Notes: generated from the letters alone by a model not told the origin. A DNA stretch of 64,000 nt from JAUWGC01 sp963753055 (GCA_963753055.1 CAVWAP010000001.1:992001-1056000), one strand, 5' to 3'. Counted from the stretch's first letter, positions 1-8,931 are shown. Program-made: numbers and translations.

Positions 1-50
1 GATTGCTTAGTTAGTTGTTTTTCCTGTTATGTTTGGTTTTCTATGTATTT

Positions 51-1784
51 CTAATTCCAGAAATGCCGTATTTGAACATTTTCAATTTTCCCGGAAAAAT
101 CCCTGCAGCTCTTAATATACACTCTGATCTTAAAATCCTGAAATTCATTGGGAATTGACATATATCCGGCATAACCGTTGAGGGATTGGCTTTCACTTAA
201 AGGACTAAACAAACGTAATGTCAATTGTTTTGTGCTGTCAGGTGCTATGATATCGGAATATAAATACCCGCATGAGATTCCAAGATCAATTTGGATAGAG
301 GAATTTACTTTTATCCAACGATCTGATCCGCTTAATGAAGCTTCGCTTTCAACATCTAACTCAGCAATGGTTAGTTCGTGATAGGCAGGTATATTGAACT
401 TGATCGTGCTGTCGCTATTTATCAACATCTTATTTTTGAATTTACCTTCATCTTTTATCATTTCATCAGTATCCAAAAGACTCATATCCAAAGGATTTGG
501 ATTAAAATTCAGATATACTCTACCATAATATTTTCGATTCATATCATTGTAATGAATAAAGCCATTAATATACTGGTCGAGTTGAAAAAGATTAACGAGC
601 AACAAGTACATTCCAATTCCATAAAAAATATAGCGCCACTTTCTATTTTGAATGTTGTGAATTAGTGCAGCCAGCGGTAAAGCAAAAACAGGGTAGCTCT
701 GAACCAGGGCGCGACAGGAATAACTGGCACCATAGCGCCAGTCGTGCCAGGCGATAATGATATAGATGTTGAGGAGGCAAAATGTTATAACTGCTTTTTT
801 AAAAGAAAAATTCTTCATAAAGAACATCCCCGCTATGAAGAACACAGTTACCGGGGTATAAATGAACCATCCTTTCTCAAAACCAAATAATACCCTAAAG
901 TGAGGTGCGAGAAAGTCCCACTTGCTCCCAACGTCATAAATAAAGGATCCTGTTACATACTTCCAGTAAACGAGTTGAGGTAAAACTCCAATAAAACCAA
1001 AAATTGCAAGAAATACCAGATGCTTTTTATACTTGCGAACTAATTGCCATTTGGCTCTTGAGGATACCTTACTTTGCGTATCCCAGAGAAGAGGAATAAA
1101 TATCATTATTATCTCTGTTGGACGACTGATGGTTGCCAGCCCAATAATAATACCAGTTAATGCTGCCCATTTTATTGATGGCTTTTCATGCCACTTCAAC
1201 GTAGTGTATATCACTGCAACATACAATGGGAAAATGAATGCATGACTCATGGCACTGTCAATCGAAATATACTGTATGAAGTTGGTGGCCAGGAGCAGTA
1301 ATAGTAAAGTGATTGTAGTAACTGCATCATTAAAATAATGTAACAGTATTTTCCTCAATAGAAATATTGCAAGGATATTCATTAATAATACCCATGATAT
1401 TATGGAATATTGATAAGGACTGGAAAAACCATCGGTAGGTTGACCCCCAATATCAGCTATCATATGGCCCATGAAAAAAGCTGGCATCTCCATCAGGGCA
1501 ACTCCACCTAAATATTTAATAAAGTAATTGCCATTATCACATTTTTGTGCCTGGTAAAGATGGCCGCCTGATAAATCATATTTTTGATCTATCTCCGGGA
1601 ACCATTTCAACTCCTTAAGGTCCTGGTAAATGAAAGTCGATGGCAGGTACATGTAGTATCCCATTGCATCCCATGTTGTTACTCTTAAAGGGACTCCTGA
1701 ATTAACTCCTGGATAATTTAACCGAAAGCCAATTAAAACAACAGCAATCAGGCAACAAGCATAAAATGAATATTTTTGTTTCAC
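51..1784 (-). CDS. Large polytopic membrane protein, GT-C glycosyltransferase-like
   Basis: This 577-residue protein has about ten hydrophobic segments between residues 5 and 420, followed by a soluble C-terminal part of roughly 150 residues. The layout, with an early loop rich in Trp, Tyr and Asp and a run of membrane helices, resembles GT-C membrane glycosyltransferases or Bacteroidetes membrane proteins of unknown function. I see no decisive catalytic motif. If it is a GT-C enzyme it would use a lipid-linked sugar donor at the periplasmic face, but this is inference. It stands alone, divergent from accA 130 bp away. The first 50 bases of the window beyond its stop hold nothing I can identify. 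Confidence 0.6.
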   Translation of the reverse strand: MKQKYSFYACCLIAVVLIGFRLNYPGVNSGVPLRVTTWDAMGYYMYLPSTFIYQDLKELKWFPEIDQKYDLSGGHLYQAQKCDNGNYFIKYLGGVALMEMPAFFMGHMIADIGGQPTDGFSSPYQYSIISWVLLMNILAIFLLRKILLHYFNDAVTTITLLLLLLATNFIQYISIDSAMSHAFIFPLYVAVIYTTLKWHEKPSIKWAALTGIIIGLATISRPTEIIMIFIPLLWDTQSKVSSRAKWQLVRKYKKHLVFLAIFGFIGVLPQLVYWKYVTGSFIYDVGSKWDFLAPHFRVLFGFEKGWFIYTPVTVFFIAGMFFMKNFSFKKAVITFCLLNIYIIIAWHDWRYGASYSCRALVQSYPVFALPLAALIHNIQNRKWRYIFYGIGMYLLLVNLFQLDQYINGFIHYNDMNRKYYGRVYLNFNPNPLDMSLLDTDEMIKDEGKFKNKMLINSDSTIKFNIPAYHELTIAELDVESEASLSGSDRWIKVNSSIQIDLGISCGYLYSDIIAPDSTKQLTLRLFSPLSESQSLNGYAGYMSIPNEFQDFKIRVYIKSCRDFSGKIENVQIRHFWN

Positions 1785-1913
1785 ATTAAATTTTTTTTAA
1801 TTGCTTAATTTACAAATAAAATCTCTTCATGTTTCACATTTCATGCTTCATGAAATTTTATTATCTTGCTGCTGCTTTACCAAAATTCCTTAATGTTGAA
1901 TTAACTTTGCCTC

Positions 1914-2768
1914 ATGAAAAAGGAAGAAATCAGACCCCAGAAAAGCTATAAAGAACGATATGATTTAATCAGACATCCTGAGCGTATTCGTAGTTCCGAT
2001 GTAATTGAAGGTGTGTTTGAAAACTTATCTTACTATGAATCCCCGGATCCTTCACTTATCGCAGCCAAAGGCACTGTCGATGGTATAGAATGCATTGTCC
2101 TTGGACAGGAGAAACCCCGAAAAGGTAAAGAGAGCAAAGCCACAGGAATGATTATGTACAAAGGTTATGGATTCACCCTTGATATGCTTGATGTAGCTGA
2201 GCAAAAAGAGCTGCCTGTTGTGTCATTCATCGATACTTATGGCGGTGATTCCAGAATGGATTCTGAGTTGGGGGGACAGTCGTTTTTAATTTCGGACTGT
2301 ATCAGCAGGTTTTGTGATGTACAAACTCCAACAGTTTCTTTTGTTATCGGTGAAGGAGGTAGTGGAGGTGCTTTGGCCCTGCAAATTGCTGATATGGCCT
2401 TCATGCTTGAGAATGCACTATATTCAGTTATTGCACCAGAGAGCTGCTGCAGGATTATTTTTCATAAAAGATTAGCAGCAGGGGAGAAACTTGAAGATAC
2501 CCTCCCCGATGCACTGGATGTATTAAGGCCTGGCGCTTCGCATCTTAAGGAAATAGGGATGGTGGACGAAATACTCCCTGAGCCGGAGACCGGAGCACAT
2601 ACTGATTATCCGCAAACAATAAGCATCATCAAGGATGCACTGACAGATACCCTGAAACAATGGGTGGTTACCTATAAATCGGGGAAACAGATTATCAGGA
2701 AGAAAACTGTTGACAAGGTTCTCAAGGGAAAGGAGACGCAAAGTATTAAATTATGGAGAATTTGTTGA
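1914..2768 (+). CDS. accA: Acetyl-CoA carboxylase carboxyltransferase subunit alpha
   Basis: The alpha half of the carboxyltransferase that moves CO2 from carboxybiotin to acetyl-CoA, giving malonyl-CoA for fatty acid synthesis in the cytoplasm. The crotonase-fold core is clear: the VSFIDTYGGD stretch near residue 103 and IGEGGSGGALAL near 145, which forms the oxyanion/acyl-CoA pocket, followed by SVIAPESC. At 284 residues it is shorter than the usual 315-320, mainly because the N-terminal helical extension is reduced. The accD reading frame begins inside its last 60 bases, so the two are translationally coupled and made in equal amounts. Neither accB nor accC is nearby. Confidence 0.88.
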   Translation: MKKEEIRPQKSYKERYDLIRHPERIRSSDVIEGVFENLSYYESPDPSLIAAKGTVDGIECIVLGQEKPRKGKESKATGMIMYKGYGFTLDMLDVAEQKELPVVSFIDTYGGDSRMDSELGGQSFLISDCISRFCDVQTPTVSFVIGEGGSGGALALQIADMAFMLENALYSVIAPESCCRIIFHKRLAAGEKLEDTLPDALDVLRPGASHLKEIGMVDEILPEPETGAHTDYPQTISIIKDALTDTLKQWVVTYKSGKQIIRKKTVDKVLKGKETQSIKLWRIC

Positions 2769-3783
2769 ATCCCTGGATGAACTGGCAAAGCGAAAAATAA
2801 AACACAAAAAGCACGACCCAATAAAGACGATTGATATTGACAGGGAGGACTTTCATATGATGTTCCTGATGAAAGCACACTTGCAGCAGGAAGGGATTGA
2901 TGAAACCGAGTTCATTGAATGTGAAAAAGAATGGGATCCTGAAAGGAATCTCTTTAAGGTTGCAGGGGGTTGTGGCTTCATCCCATTACAGCAATATCTC
3001 GATAATTACTATGCTTGTCCGAAATGTGGCAAAGGCGAATATTTGAGTGTGGAAGACCAAATTGAGAAACTATGCGACCGGGATACATTCCATGAGATTG
3101 AAAGTGATCTTACCATCGATAAGCTGGTCGGTAGTGAAAGGTATAACTTCGGCAAGTACAAGGCATCACTGGAAAAGCTTAATAGTAAAACATTTTCCAA
3201 GGAGGGCCTGATAACTGGTACTGCACAGATTAATGGAAAGCAGGTTGTCCTGGTTATTACCGATCTGAAGTTTTTCGGAGGTTCATTCGGAGCAGTATTC
3301 GGGGAGAAGTTTAAGAGAGCTATTGACTTTGCTGTTAAATATCGCCATCCATTCATATCTGTTTGTGCCTCTGGTGGTGCCAGGATGAATGAAGGGCCTA
3401 TGTCGCTCGCCCAAATGGCCAAAATGAACATGGCTGTGCTTGATCTGAAAAAAGAAGGATTGCTTTATCTGTCTGTGATCACAGGACCTACCACAGGAGG
3501 TGCTTATGCCAGTTATGTTACACAGGGAGATATCATTGTCGGTGAAAGAGGATCATTGGCTGAATTTGCCGGCCCAAGGGTTGTTACTGGAGCAGGGGTC
3601 CTTGTTGACAGGGATATCGTAACTACTGATAATCTTTATGAGACCGGGAAAATCCAACACTGCGTCAACCGCAATGAACTGAAAAACACCTTATCTCATT
3701 ACGTGGATATATTCTATGACCTTAAATTCCCAGGTGCTAGGCTGAGCAAAGGAAGGATCAGGGATTTCAGGCAGCTTACCTGA
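2710..3783 (+). CDS. accD: Acetyl-CoA carboxylase carboxyltransferase subunit beta
   Basis: The beta half of acetyl-CoA carboxyltransferase, partner of the gene just upstream. The crotonase core shows VCASGGARMNEG near residue 220, SVITGPTTGGAYASY near 257 and GERGSLAEFAGPRVV near 280, all standard AccD signatures. The open frame starts at a TTG with a purine-rich stretch about ten bases upstream and overlaps accA by 59 bp; ATG codons at 2857 and 2860 are alternative but would remove conserved-looking residues. The N-terminal zinc ribbon is odd: CPKC is present (near residue 98), but only one Cys precedes it where AccD normally has a CxxC pair. Length is 357 residues, longer than the usual 280-305. 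Confidence 0.85.
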   Translation: MTRFSRERRRKVLNYGEFVESLDELAKRKIKHKKHDPIKTIDIDREDFHMMFLMKAHLQQEGIDETEFIECEKEWDPERNLFKVAGGCGFIPLQQYLDNYYACPKCGKGEYLSVEDQIEKLCDRDTFHEIESDLTIDKLVGSERYNFGKYKASLEKLNSKTFSKEGLITGTAQINGKQVVLVITDLKFFGGSFGAVFGEKFKRAIDFAVKYRHPFISVCASGGARMNEGPMSLAQMAKMNMAVLDLKKEGLLYLSVITGPTTGGAYASYVTQGDIIVGERGSLAEFAGPRVVTGAGVLVDRDIVTTDNLYETGKIQHCVNRNELKNTLSHYVDIFYDLKFPGARLSKGRIRDFRQLT

Positions 3784-3798
3784 TCAAGTTAATAGGAT

Positions 3799-3816
3799 AT
3801 TCGCGACTTGCGAGTA
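3799..3816. terminator. Possible weak bidirectional terminator between accD and aqpZ
   Basis: A short TCGC/GCGA inverted repeat around 3800-3812 is followed on the plus strand by a T-rich run from about 3819. It lies exactly between two convergent stop codons. The stem is only four or five base pairs, so the call is tentative. Confidence 0.25.
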
Positions 3817-3817
3817 C

Positions 3818-4501
3818 TTATTTTTTCTGAAATACTAGCTTATAGACTATTCCAGCTATAGCTGCACCCACAACCGGAGCAAGAATAAATAACCATAATT
3901 GGGACATAGCCCAGTCACCAACAAAGATTGCCTGGCTGATACTTCTGGCAGGATTAACAGATGTGTTAGTCACCGGTATGCTAATCAAATGAATTAAGGT
4001 AAGTGCAAACCCGATTGCAATTCCTGCAAAGCCTTTGGGTGCTCTTTCATCCGTTGCTCCGATGATGATCAGCAGGAACATGCAAGTCATTACCACTTCG
4101 CAAACCAATGCAGCAAGCAAGCTATAGCCACCAGGAGAATGATCTCCATATCCATTAGCGGCAAAACTTCCAATTTCACTGCCATTCCCGGTTGCGATGA
4201 TGTACAGTACCGCAGCAGCAGCTATGCCACCAAGTACCTGTGCAGCAATGTACGGGAATAACTCCCTGGCATTAAACCTGCCGCTTATCCAGAGTCCGAC
4301 AGAGACCGCAGGATTCAGATGTGCACCCGAGATGTGACCAAGTGCGTAAACAATAGTAAGGACTGTCAGTCCAAAGGCCAGTGAGACCCCTACCAGGCCG
4401 ATGCCTACTTCCGGGAATGTTGCAGCCAGAACTGCACTACCACATCCACCAAGCACCAACCAAAATGTACCAATAAATTCTGCTGAAAATTTCTTGAACA
4501 T
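3818..4501 (-). CDS. aqpZ: Aquaporin Z-type water channel
   Basis: A six-helix inner-membrane channel for rapid water movement. Both half-helix signatures are present: SGAHLNPAVSVG near residue 60 and NTSVNPARS near residue 180. A His in helix 5 (LIHLISIP) and the Arg after the second NPA match the narrow selectivity filter of AqpZ rather than the wider glycerol facilitators. The 227-residue length is normal for the family. It faces accD tail to tail with 34 bp between the stops, and is transcribed alone from a 60-bp AT-rich upstream gap. The match to the family is very good; the choice of Z subtype is inferred from the filter residues. Confidence 0.9.
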   Translation of the reverse strand: MFKKFSAEFIGTFWLVLGGCGSAVLAATFPEVGIGLVGVSLAFGLTVLTIVYALGHISGAHLNPAVSVGLWISGRFNARELFPYIAAQVLGGIAAAAVLYIIATGNGSEIGSFAANGYGDHSPGGYSLLAALVCEVVMTCMFLLIIIGATDERAPKGFAGIAIGFALTLIHLISIPVTNTSVNPARSISQAIFVGDWAMSQLWLFILAPVVGAAIAGIVYKLVFQKK

Positions 4502-4567
4502 AATTTTGGATATTGGTTAATATGAAATAAAGATATGAAAATATAAAAATTAGAGTGTATACTCTTG

Positions 4568-5548
4568 CTAAACTTGCTTCGTTAATAATGCATTATCCGC
4601 CAGGACAATAGCGGTAACAGCTTCCAGTACCACCGGTACCCTCAATGCTATGCATGCATCATGCCTTCCCTTGATTTCCAGGTCAACCATCTCCTTGCCC
4701 GACAATTTAGCCGTATGCTGTGAAATTGAGATGCTGGAAGTTGGTTTTACAGCAACTCTGAAGATCAACTCGTTTCCATTTGAGATGCCGCCGTTTATGC
4801 CTCCTGCATGATTGGTGCTGGTGCTTCCATCAGGTAAATAAGTATCATTGTGCTCACTGCCTTTCATTACTGCTGCATTAAACCCGGCTCCAAACTCAAT
4901 TCCTTTGATAGCTGGGATGGCAAAACAGATATGGCTGAGTTGGGATTCCAGTGAATCAAAGAATGGTTCACCAAAGCCTATTGGAACGTGAAGGGCCTGG
5001 CATTCCACAATACCCCCAATGGAGTCGCCTGCAAGCAGGGCTTGATCAACAGCCTTTTCATTATCAGTCTGTCCGCCTGCCTCAATAAGTTTAGCCGTGA
5101 TTTCAATACCGGGAATTATCTTTTTTGCCACAACTCCGGCAGCAACTAATCCCACAGTTAGCCTTCCCGAAAAATGGCCACCTCCCCTGTAATCATTGAA
5201 TCCTTTATACTTTTTGTGGGCAACATAATCGGCATGGCCCGGCCTTGGTGTTTCTTTTAAGCTTTCGTAATCTTTCGACTTCACATCGCTGTTTGTAAAC
5301 ATGATATGAATAGGAGCACCAGTTGTCGTATCATTAAAAACACCACTCAAGATATTTGGATTATCATCCTCCCTGCGCGGTGTGGTTCCTGGAGGCCCGC
5401 TTTTACGCCTGGCAAGATCAGGAATAAAATCTTTTTCTTTCAAAGGAATCCCTGGGGGACAGCCATCAATGATAATTCCAACTGCCTCACCATGTGATTC
5501 GCCATAAATGCTCAAACTAAATATTCTTCCAAATCTATTCATATTCAT
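4568..5548 (-). CDS. aroC: Chorismate synthase
   Basis: Catalyses the last shikimate-pathway step, converting EPSP to chorismate with reduced FMN as cofactor. Family signatures are clear: SIYGESHGEAVG at the N-terminus, GRLTVGLVAAG, MKGSEHNDT and NHAGGINGGISNG. I place the start at one of two close ATGs (5548 or 5542), giving MNRFGRIF; the open frame continues upstream only because the 56-bp tandem repeat there has no stops, and the encoded Arg/Lys/Glu-rich extension is not part of the family. The protein of about 325 residues is slightly shorter than the usual 350-360. It is the last gene of the aroB-aroD-aroA-aroC operon, separated from aroA by the repeat block. Confidence 0.92.
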   Translation of the reverse strand: MNMNRFGRIFSLSIYGESHGEAVGIIIDGCPPGIPLKEKDFIPDLARRKSGPPGTTPRREDDNPNILSGVFNDTTTGAPIHIMFTNSDVKSKDYESLKETPRPGHADYVAHKKYKGFNDYRGGGHFSGRLTVGLVAAGVVAKKIIPGIEITAKLIEAGGQTDNEKAVDQALLAGDSIGGIVECQALHVPIGFGEPFFDSLESQLSHICFAIPAIKGIEFGAGFNAAVMKGSEHNDTYLPDGSTSTNHAGGINGGISNGNELIFRVAVKPTSSISISQHTAKLSGKEMVDLEIKGRHDACIALRVPVVLEAVTAIVLADNALLTKQV

Positions 5549-5559
5549 CTCTCTTTTCT

Positions 5560-5875
5560 CCCCGCCTTCGGCGGGATGTCCCTCGGCTTTGCCTCGCTCC
5601 ACTTTTCTCTTTTCTCCCCGCCTTCGGCGGGATGTCGCTCGGCTTTGCCTCGCTCCACTTTTCTCTTTTCTCCCCGCCTTCGGCGGGATGTCGCTCGGCT
5701 TTGCCTCGCTCCACTTTTCTCTTCTCTCCCCGCCTTCGGCGGGATGTCGCTCGGCTTTGCCTCGCTCCACTTTTCTCTTTTCTCCCCGCCTTCGGCGGGA
5801 TGTCGCTCGGCTTTGCCTCGCTCCACTTTTCTCTTTTCTCTTTTCTCTTTTCTCTTTTCTCTTTTCTCTCTTCTT
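5560..5875. repeat. Five 56-bp tandem repeats plus a CTCTTTT tract
   Basis: Between aroA and aroC a 56-bp unit repeats five times, with copies beginning at 5560, 5616, 5672, 5728 and 5784. Each starts with CCCCGCCTTCGGCGGG, which folds into a short TTCG-type hairpin, and then carries CTCGGCTTTGCCTCG. The block ends in a pure pyrimidine tract of CTCTTTT-type repeats up to about 5875. Copies differ by only one or two bases. Because 56 is not a multiple of three, the reading frame shifts by copy, and several spurious long open frames run through the block on both strands. GC content is much higher than in the flanking genes. Confidence 0.93.
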
Positions 5876-5876
5876 C

Positions 5877-7121
5877 CTACGTCATACAATGCTCAAGATC
5901 TTCATAAAACATTGGATGCGATTTTCTTACTGCTTCCGGTTCCTGAATATTAATGGGTCCATCCGCAATTGCAGCAGCGATTGCAGCAGCCATGGCTATT
6001 CGATGATCATGATAACTGGCCACAGTACCACCCCGGACCTTGCCTGTGCCATTTATCAGCAACTCATCGCCAGCAGCCACCATGGAAACACCAAGTTTCT
6101 GAAATGTTTCAGTTAACGTTAACAGGCGATTGCTTTCTTTGTATATTAACCTGTTGACCCCCTTAATGACAGATTTCCCCAGGCATGCTGCAGCGAGAAC
6201 GACCAATGGCGGAAAAAGGTCCGGACAATGAGTGGCATCAAATTGAAAGGGGCGCATCTCTTTCCTGCAGACCCTTATTTGATTCTCCTTGTAATAAACT
6301 TCCGCACCACAATTTTTCAAGGCGTCAAGGATAGCTCTGTCAGCTTGCTTAGAAATATATTCCAGTCCATCTATGATTATTTCCCCAGAAATAGCTGCTG
6401 CCACCAGGAAGTTTGCTGCTGCACTCCAATCACCTTCAATGGTATAAGATGTTCCTTTATAGGATTGATTCCCCTTGATTTGAAATGTATGGTAATTATC
6501 ATGATGAATTCTGACTCCAAAATGTTGCATTATTGCAAGGGTCATGTCCACATAAGGAGTGCTTTGAAGATTGTTTACTTCAATTATTGAGTCTGAATTT
6601 GCTAAAGGAAGCGCAATCAGCAGACCTGTTAGAATTTGAGAGCTAAATTCGCCATCAACCATTATTTTTCCCCCAGGGTAAGGGCCATTTATACTTAAAG
6701 GTAGTTTCCCGTTTTTGCTAAAAGCCTTAACCCCGGCACTATTAAGTACTTCAATGATTGGTTGTACAGGCCGGTTTATCAAGGTACCTTCTCCATTAAT
6801 GGTTATAGCAAAATCATACAGTGCTGCGATACAGGAAAACATCCGGAAAGACAAGCCAGATTCACCTGCATTCCATACGATCCCATCTTTATGTACAGGC
6901 TTTCCAGGCTTTATCCTGATATTGTCATTTCCAATTTTTGTAGAAGCACCTAATTGTTGAATTATACCATGGGCTGCTTCAGAGTCGGATGACCAATGGG
7001 CATTGAGGAGCTCAGTTTCTGATTCAGCGAGAGCTGCTATAGCCAGGGCTCTTTGCAGGTAGCTTTTAGAGCCTGGAGCCCTGATCTTACCTTTAATATT
7101 ATATGGTTGGATCAATCGCAT
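5877..7121 (-). CDS. aroA: 3-phosphoshikimate 1-carboxyvinyltransferase (EPSP synthase)
   Basis: Transfers the enolpyruvyl group of PEP to shikimate-3-phosphate, step six of the shikimate pathway. The N-terminal APGSKSYLQRA holds the substrate-binding Lys, Ser and Arg. Residues near 85 read AGESGLSFRM, the Bacteroidetes version of the NAGTAMR motif, and CPDLFPPLVVLAA near 310 carries the catalytic Asp. Near the C-terminus DHRIAMAAAIAA and RKSHPMF are the PEP-binding Arg and Lys signatures. The 414-residue length fits. Its start overlaps the end of aroD by 10 bp, so translation is probably coupled; downstream the 56-bp repeats separate it from aroC. Confidence 0.92.
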   Translation of the reverse strand: MRLIQPYNIKGKIRAPGSKSYLQRALAIAALAESETELLNAHWSSDSEAAHGIIQQLGASTKIGNDNIRIKPGKPVHKDGIVWNAGESGLSFRMFSCIAALYDFAITINGEGTLINRPVQPIIEVLNSAGVKAFSKNGKLPLSINGPYPGGKIMVDGEFSSQILTGLLIALPLANSDSIIEVNNLQSTPYVDMTLAIMQHFGVRIHHDNYHTFQIKGNQSYKGTSYTIEGDWSAAANFLVAAAISGEIIIDGLEYISKQADRAILDALKNCGAEVYYKENQIRVCRKEMRPFQFDATHCPDLFPPLVVLAAACLGKSVIKGVNRLIYKESNRLLTLTETFQKLGVSMVAAGDELLINGTGKVRGGTVASYHDHRIAMAAAIAAAIADGPINIQEPEAVRKSHPMFYEDLEHCMT

Positions 7122-7756
7122 TTCAATGCTTTTTCCAGGTTTCGCATCTCCTGGTATGTCATCTGGCCTGGCGCTGCAGCGTCCTCAATACTTGAGGCAG
7201 CGTAACTAATCTGTTCTCCAAAATATAGTGCATTCAGGCGGCTTACTTTACCTTTTTCTCCCATGCCGATGGCGATCAGGTTGTCAAAATCCCCGTAAAG
7301 TCGTAACAAGGTAACATTATCGTTATAATCATTGACCATACAAGCCAGTTTCACAACCTGCGCTCCCCTTTTAATTAACGAAAGAGTCATTTCCCTTAAC
7401 TCTTCAAAAGAAGGCGTTAAATCATAGTTGTGATAGGACAGGACCAGTCTTGAGTCAGTTTTGCTGATTGTTTCCATCAGCATTTGAAAATCTGATTCAG
7501 GTAATTGACTGTCAATATCAACATAATCTGGCTTTAGTGAGATACAAGTCTCCAGTATTTCTTTCCATTTTGGATTTTGAAGGAAATCCTTTCTGATAGT
7601 GACCATCCATTGTTGACAGCCAGGCCAAAGTTCCCGGATATGAGATTGTGAAAGCTCCAACATATCAAGCCGAAGTTCAGCATTCCGGATATCACTTAAT
7701 TGTTGTTTGCATGCCTCAAATGTGGGGCCAATAATGCTTGTGAATATTTTACTCAT
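7112..7756 (-). CDS. aroD: Type I 3-dehydroquinate dehydratase
   Basis: Converts 3-dehydroquinate to 3-dehydroshikimate by Schiff-base chemistry. The catalytic pair of type I enzymes is visible: His in LSYHNYDLTP and the Schiff-base Lys in GAQVVKLACM. The early ELRLDMLEL segment is the first strand-helix of the barrel with its conserved Glu/Arg. I start it at the ATG at 7756 (MSKIFTSIIGP); the open frame runs 24 codons further up, but those overlap aroB in an unrelated composition. At 214 residues it is slightly shorter than the usual 220-250. It overlaps aroB by 8 bp and aroA by 10 bp. No shikimate kinase or shikimate dehydrogenase is seen in this operon. Confidence 0.88.
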   Translation of the reverse strand: MSKIFTSIIGPTFEACKQQLSDIRNAELRLDMLELSQSHIRELWPGCQQWMVTIRKDFLQNPKWKEILETCISLKPDYVDIDSQLPESDFQMLMETISKTDSRLVLSYHNYDLTPSFEELREMTLSLIKRGAQVVKLACMVNDYNDNVTLLRLYGDFDNLIAIGMGEKGKVSRLNALYFGEQISYAASSIEDAAAPGQMTYQEMRNLEKALKCD

Positions 7757-8753
7757 GGAGGATGGAATTAATATGATCTGAGAGTTCTTCAATGCTAATT
7801 GATATTGATTCAACCTGCCCTGCTTCAAGCGGAATGATGAAATCTATATTATTCATATTCCTCTTTTTGTCGAACACAATACTATCAATAAGTTTTTTGT
7901 CTTCAATATTTGTTTTAACCGGAAGATGAAATAAAGTACAGAGGTCTTCAATTAGTTGCACAGTATGCTGATTGCAGAGCCCTTTTCTATGAGCAATACG
8001 AGCAGACATGACCATACCTATACTTACACTTTGCCCATGCGTAAAGTTTGAATTGACCTCAATTGCATGTCCCAGGGTATGCCCAAGGTTAAGTAGCTTA
8101 CGCCTGTCTTTTTCATATAGGTCCTCAACCACTATTGCCGCCTTGACCTCGTATGAACGTTTAATCATATCTTCTACCAAAGGCTGTTCCTTTTCAATGA
8201 TTTTTAAATGATTATCCTTTAGAAAATCAATAAAACTTTGTCCATCCAGGATTGCATGTTTGACAACTTCAGCCATCCCATTATTATATTCTTTATCTGG
8301 TAATGTATTAAGAAACGGAAAGTAATATCCGATAAAGGCGGGCTGTTTAATGACCCCTATCATGTTCTTTGCAGAACGATAATTCACACCATTTTTACCA
8401 CCTATAGAGGCATCACACATGGCAAGCAGGGTGGAAGGGAGGAATCCAAAATTAATTCCCCGCAGGTATATGGAAGCTGCAAAGCCTGTGATATCGCAAA
8501 CCACACCTCCCCCTATACCAATGATTGTTCCCTGTCGATCGATACCCGAATCAATTAAAAAACTAATAATATTATCAATTGTTTCAAGGCATTTCAGATC
8601 TTCGCCCGACGGGATAATAAAGATTTGATAAGATACTAAATGTCCACTAAAATATTTGTATACATTTTCATCAACAAGCAGAGCAATATTTTCACTGATG
8701 AAAGTGTTTAAATATTGATTAAGGTTATTTATGTTAATGATCTCAACTGACAT
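7749..8753 (-). CDS. aroB: 3-dehydroquinate synthase
   Basis: Cyclises DAHP to 3-dehydroquinate using NAD+ and a divalent metal, the second shikimate step. The GGGVVCDITGFAAS stretch near residue 80 is the NAD-binding glycine motif, followed by RGINFGFLPSTLLAMCDASIG, the classic AroB segment. Metal ligands are visible as the Glu of GMAEVVKHA and the His residues of NLGHTLGHAIE and FTHGQSV. Length of 334 is at the short end of 340-365. It leads the overlapping aroB-aroD-aroA-aroC operon. Directly upstream, only 11 bp away, lies a short fragment that looks like a carboxymuconolactone decarboxylase N-terminus. Confidence 0.92.
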   Translation of the reverse strand: MSVEIININNLNQYLNTFISENIALLVDENVYKYFSGHLVSYQIFIIPSGEDLKCLETIDNIISFLIDSGIDRQGTIIGIGGGVVCDITGFAASIYLRGINFGFLPSTLLAMCDASIGGKNGVNYRSAKNMIGVIKQPAFIGYYFPFLNTLPDKEYNNGMAEVVKHAILDGQSFIDFLKDNHLKIIEKEQPLVEDMIKRSYEVKAAIVVEDLYEKDRRKLLNLGHTLGHAIEVNSNFTHGQSVSIGMVMSARIAHRKGLCNQHTVQLIEDLCTLFHLPVKTNIEDKKLIDSIVFDKKRNMNNIDFIIPLEAGQVESISISIEELSDHINSILHE

Positions 8754-8764
8754 TACTTTCTACC

Positions 8765-8860
8765 TTATTTCTGGACCATTTCCATCCAGGACTTCTGATG
8801 CTCCGGAGTCTCAGTAACAAATACTTTAAATGCTTCGCTGATGGATTGTTTATCATCCAT
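8765..8860 (-). pseudogene. Truncated carboxymuconolactone decarboxylase-family N-terminus
   Basis: A 31-codon open frame from ATG 8860 to a TAA at 8765 ends 11 bp before aroB. Its sequence, with SEAFKVFVTETPEH and SWMEMVQK, resembles the first 30 residues of CMD/AhpD-family proteins, which usually continue for another 80-150 residues including a CxxC or His motif. Nothing of that remainder follows. I infer a gene truncated by deletion up to aroB; it might instead now act as a short leader peptide for the aro operon. The family assignment rests on recollection of family N-termini and is uncertain. Confidence 0.4.
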
Positions 8861-8931
8861 AACAATAGAATATTTTAAGAATAGCTTTCTAAATTACAAA
8901 GAATGCATATCATTAAGCTTGATATTGTATC

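Noticed and set aside
1902..1909. TAACTTTG promoter element of accA
   Set aside because: It matches TAnnTTTG but lies only 4 bp before the ATG, too close for transcription to start upstream of the codon, and no TTG is at the correct distance.
5542..5770. 74-residue Arg/Lys-rich N-terminal extension on chorismate synthase
   Set aside because: It is only the translation of the 56-bp repeats; the family starts at MNRFGRIF, and equally long frames run through the repeats in other frames and on the other strand.
5508..6116. Several plus-strand frames of 90-200 codons over the repeat block
   Set aside because: Repeat-derived artefacts antisense to aroA and aroC; composition (SFLFSPRLRRD-type) is only the repeat translated in different frames.
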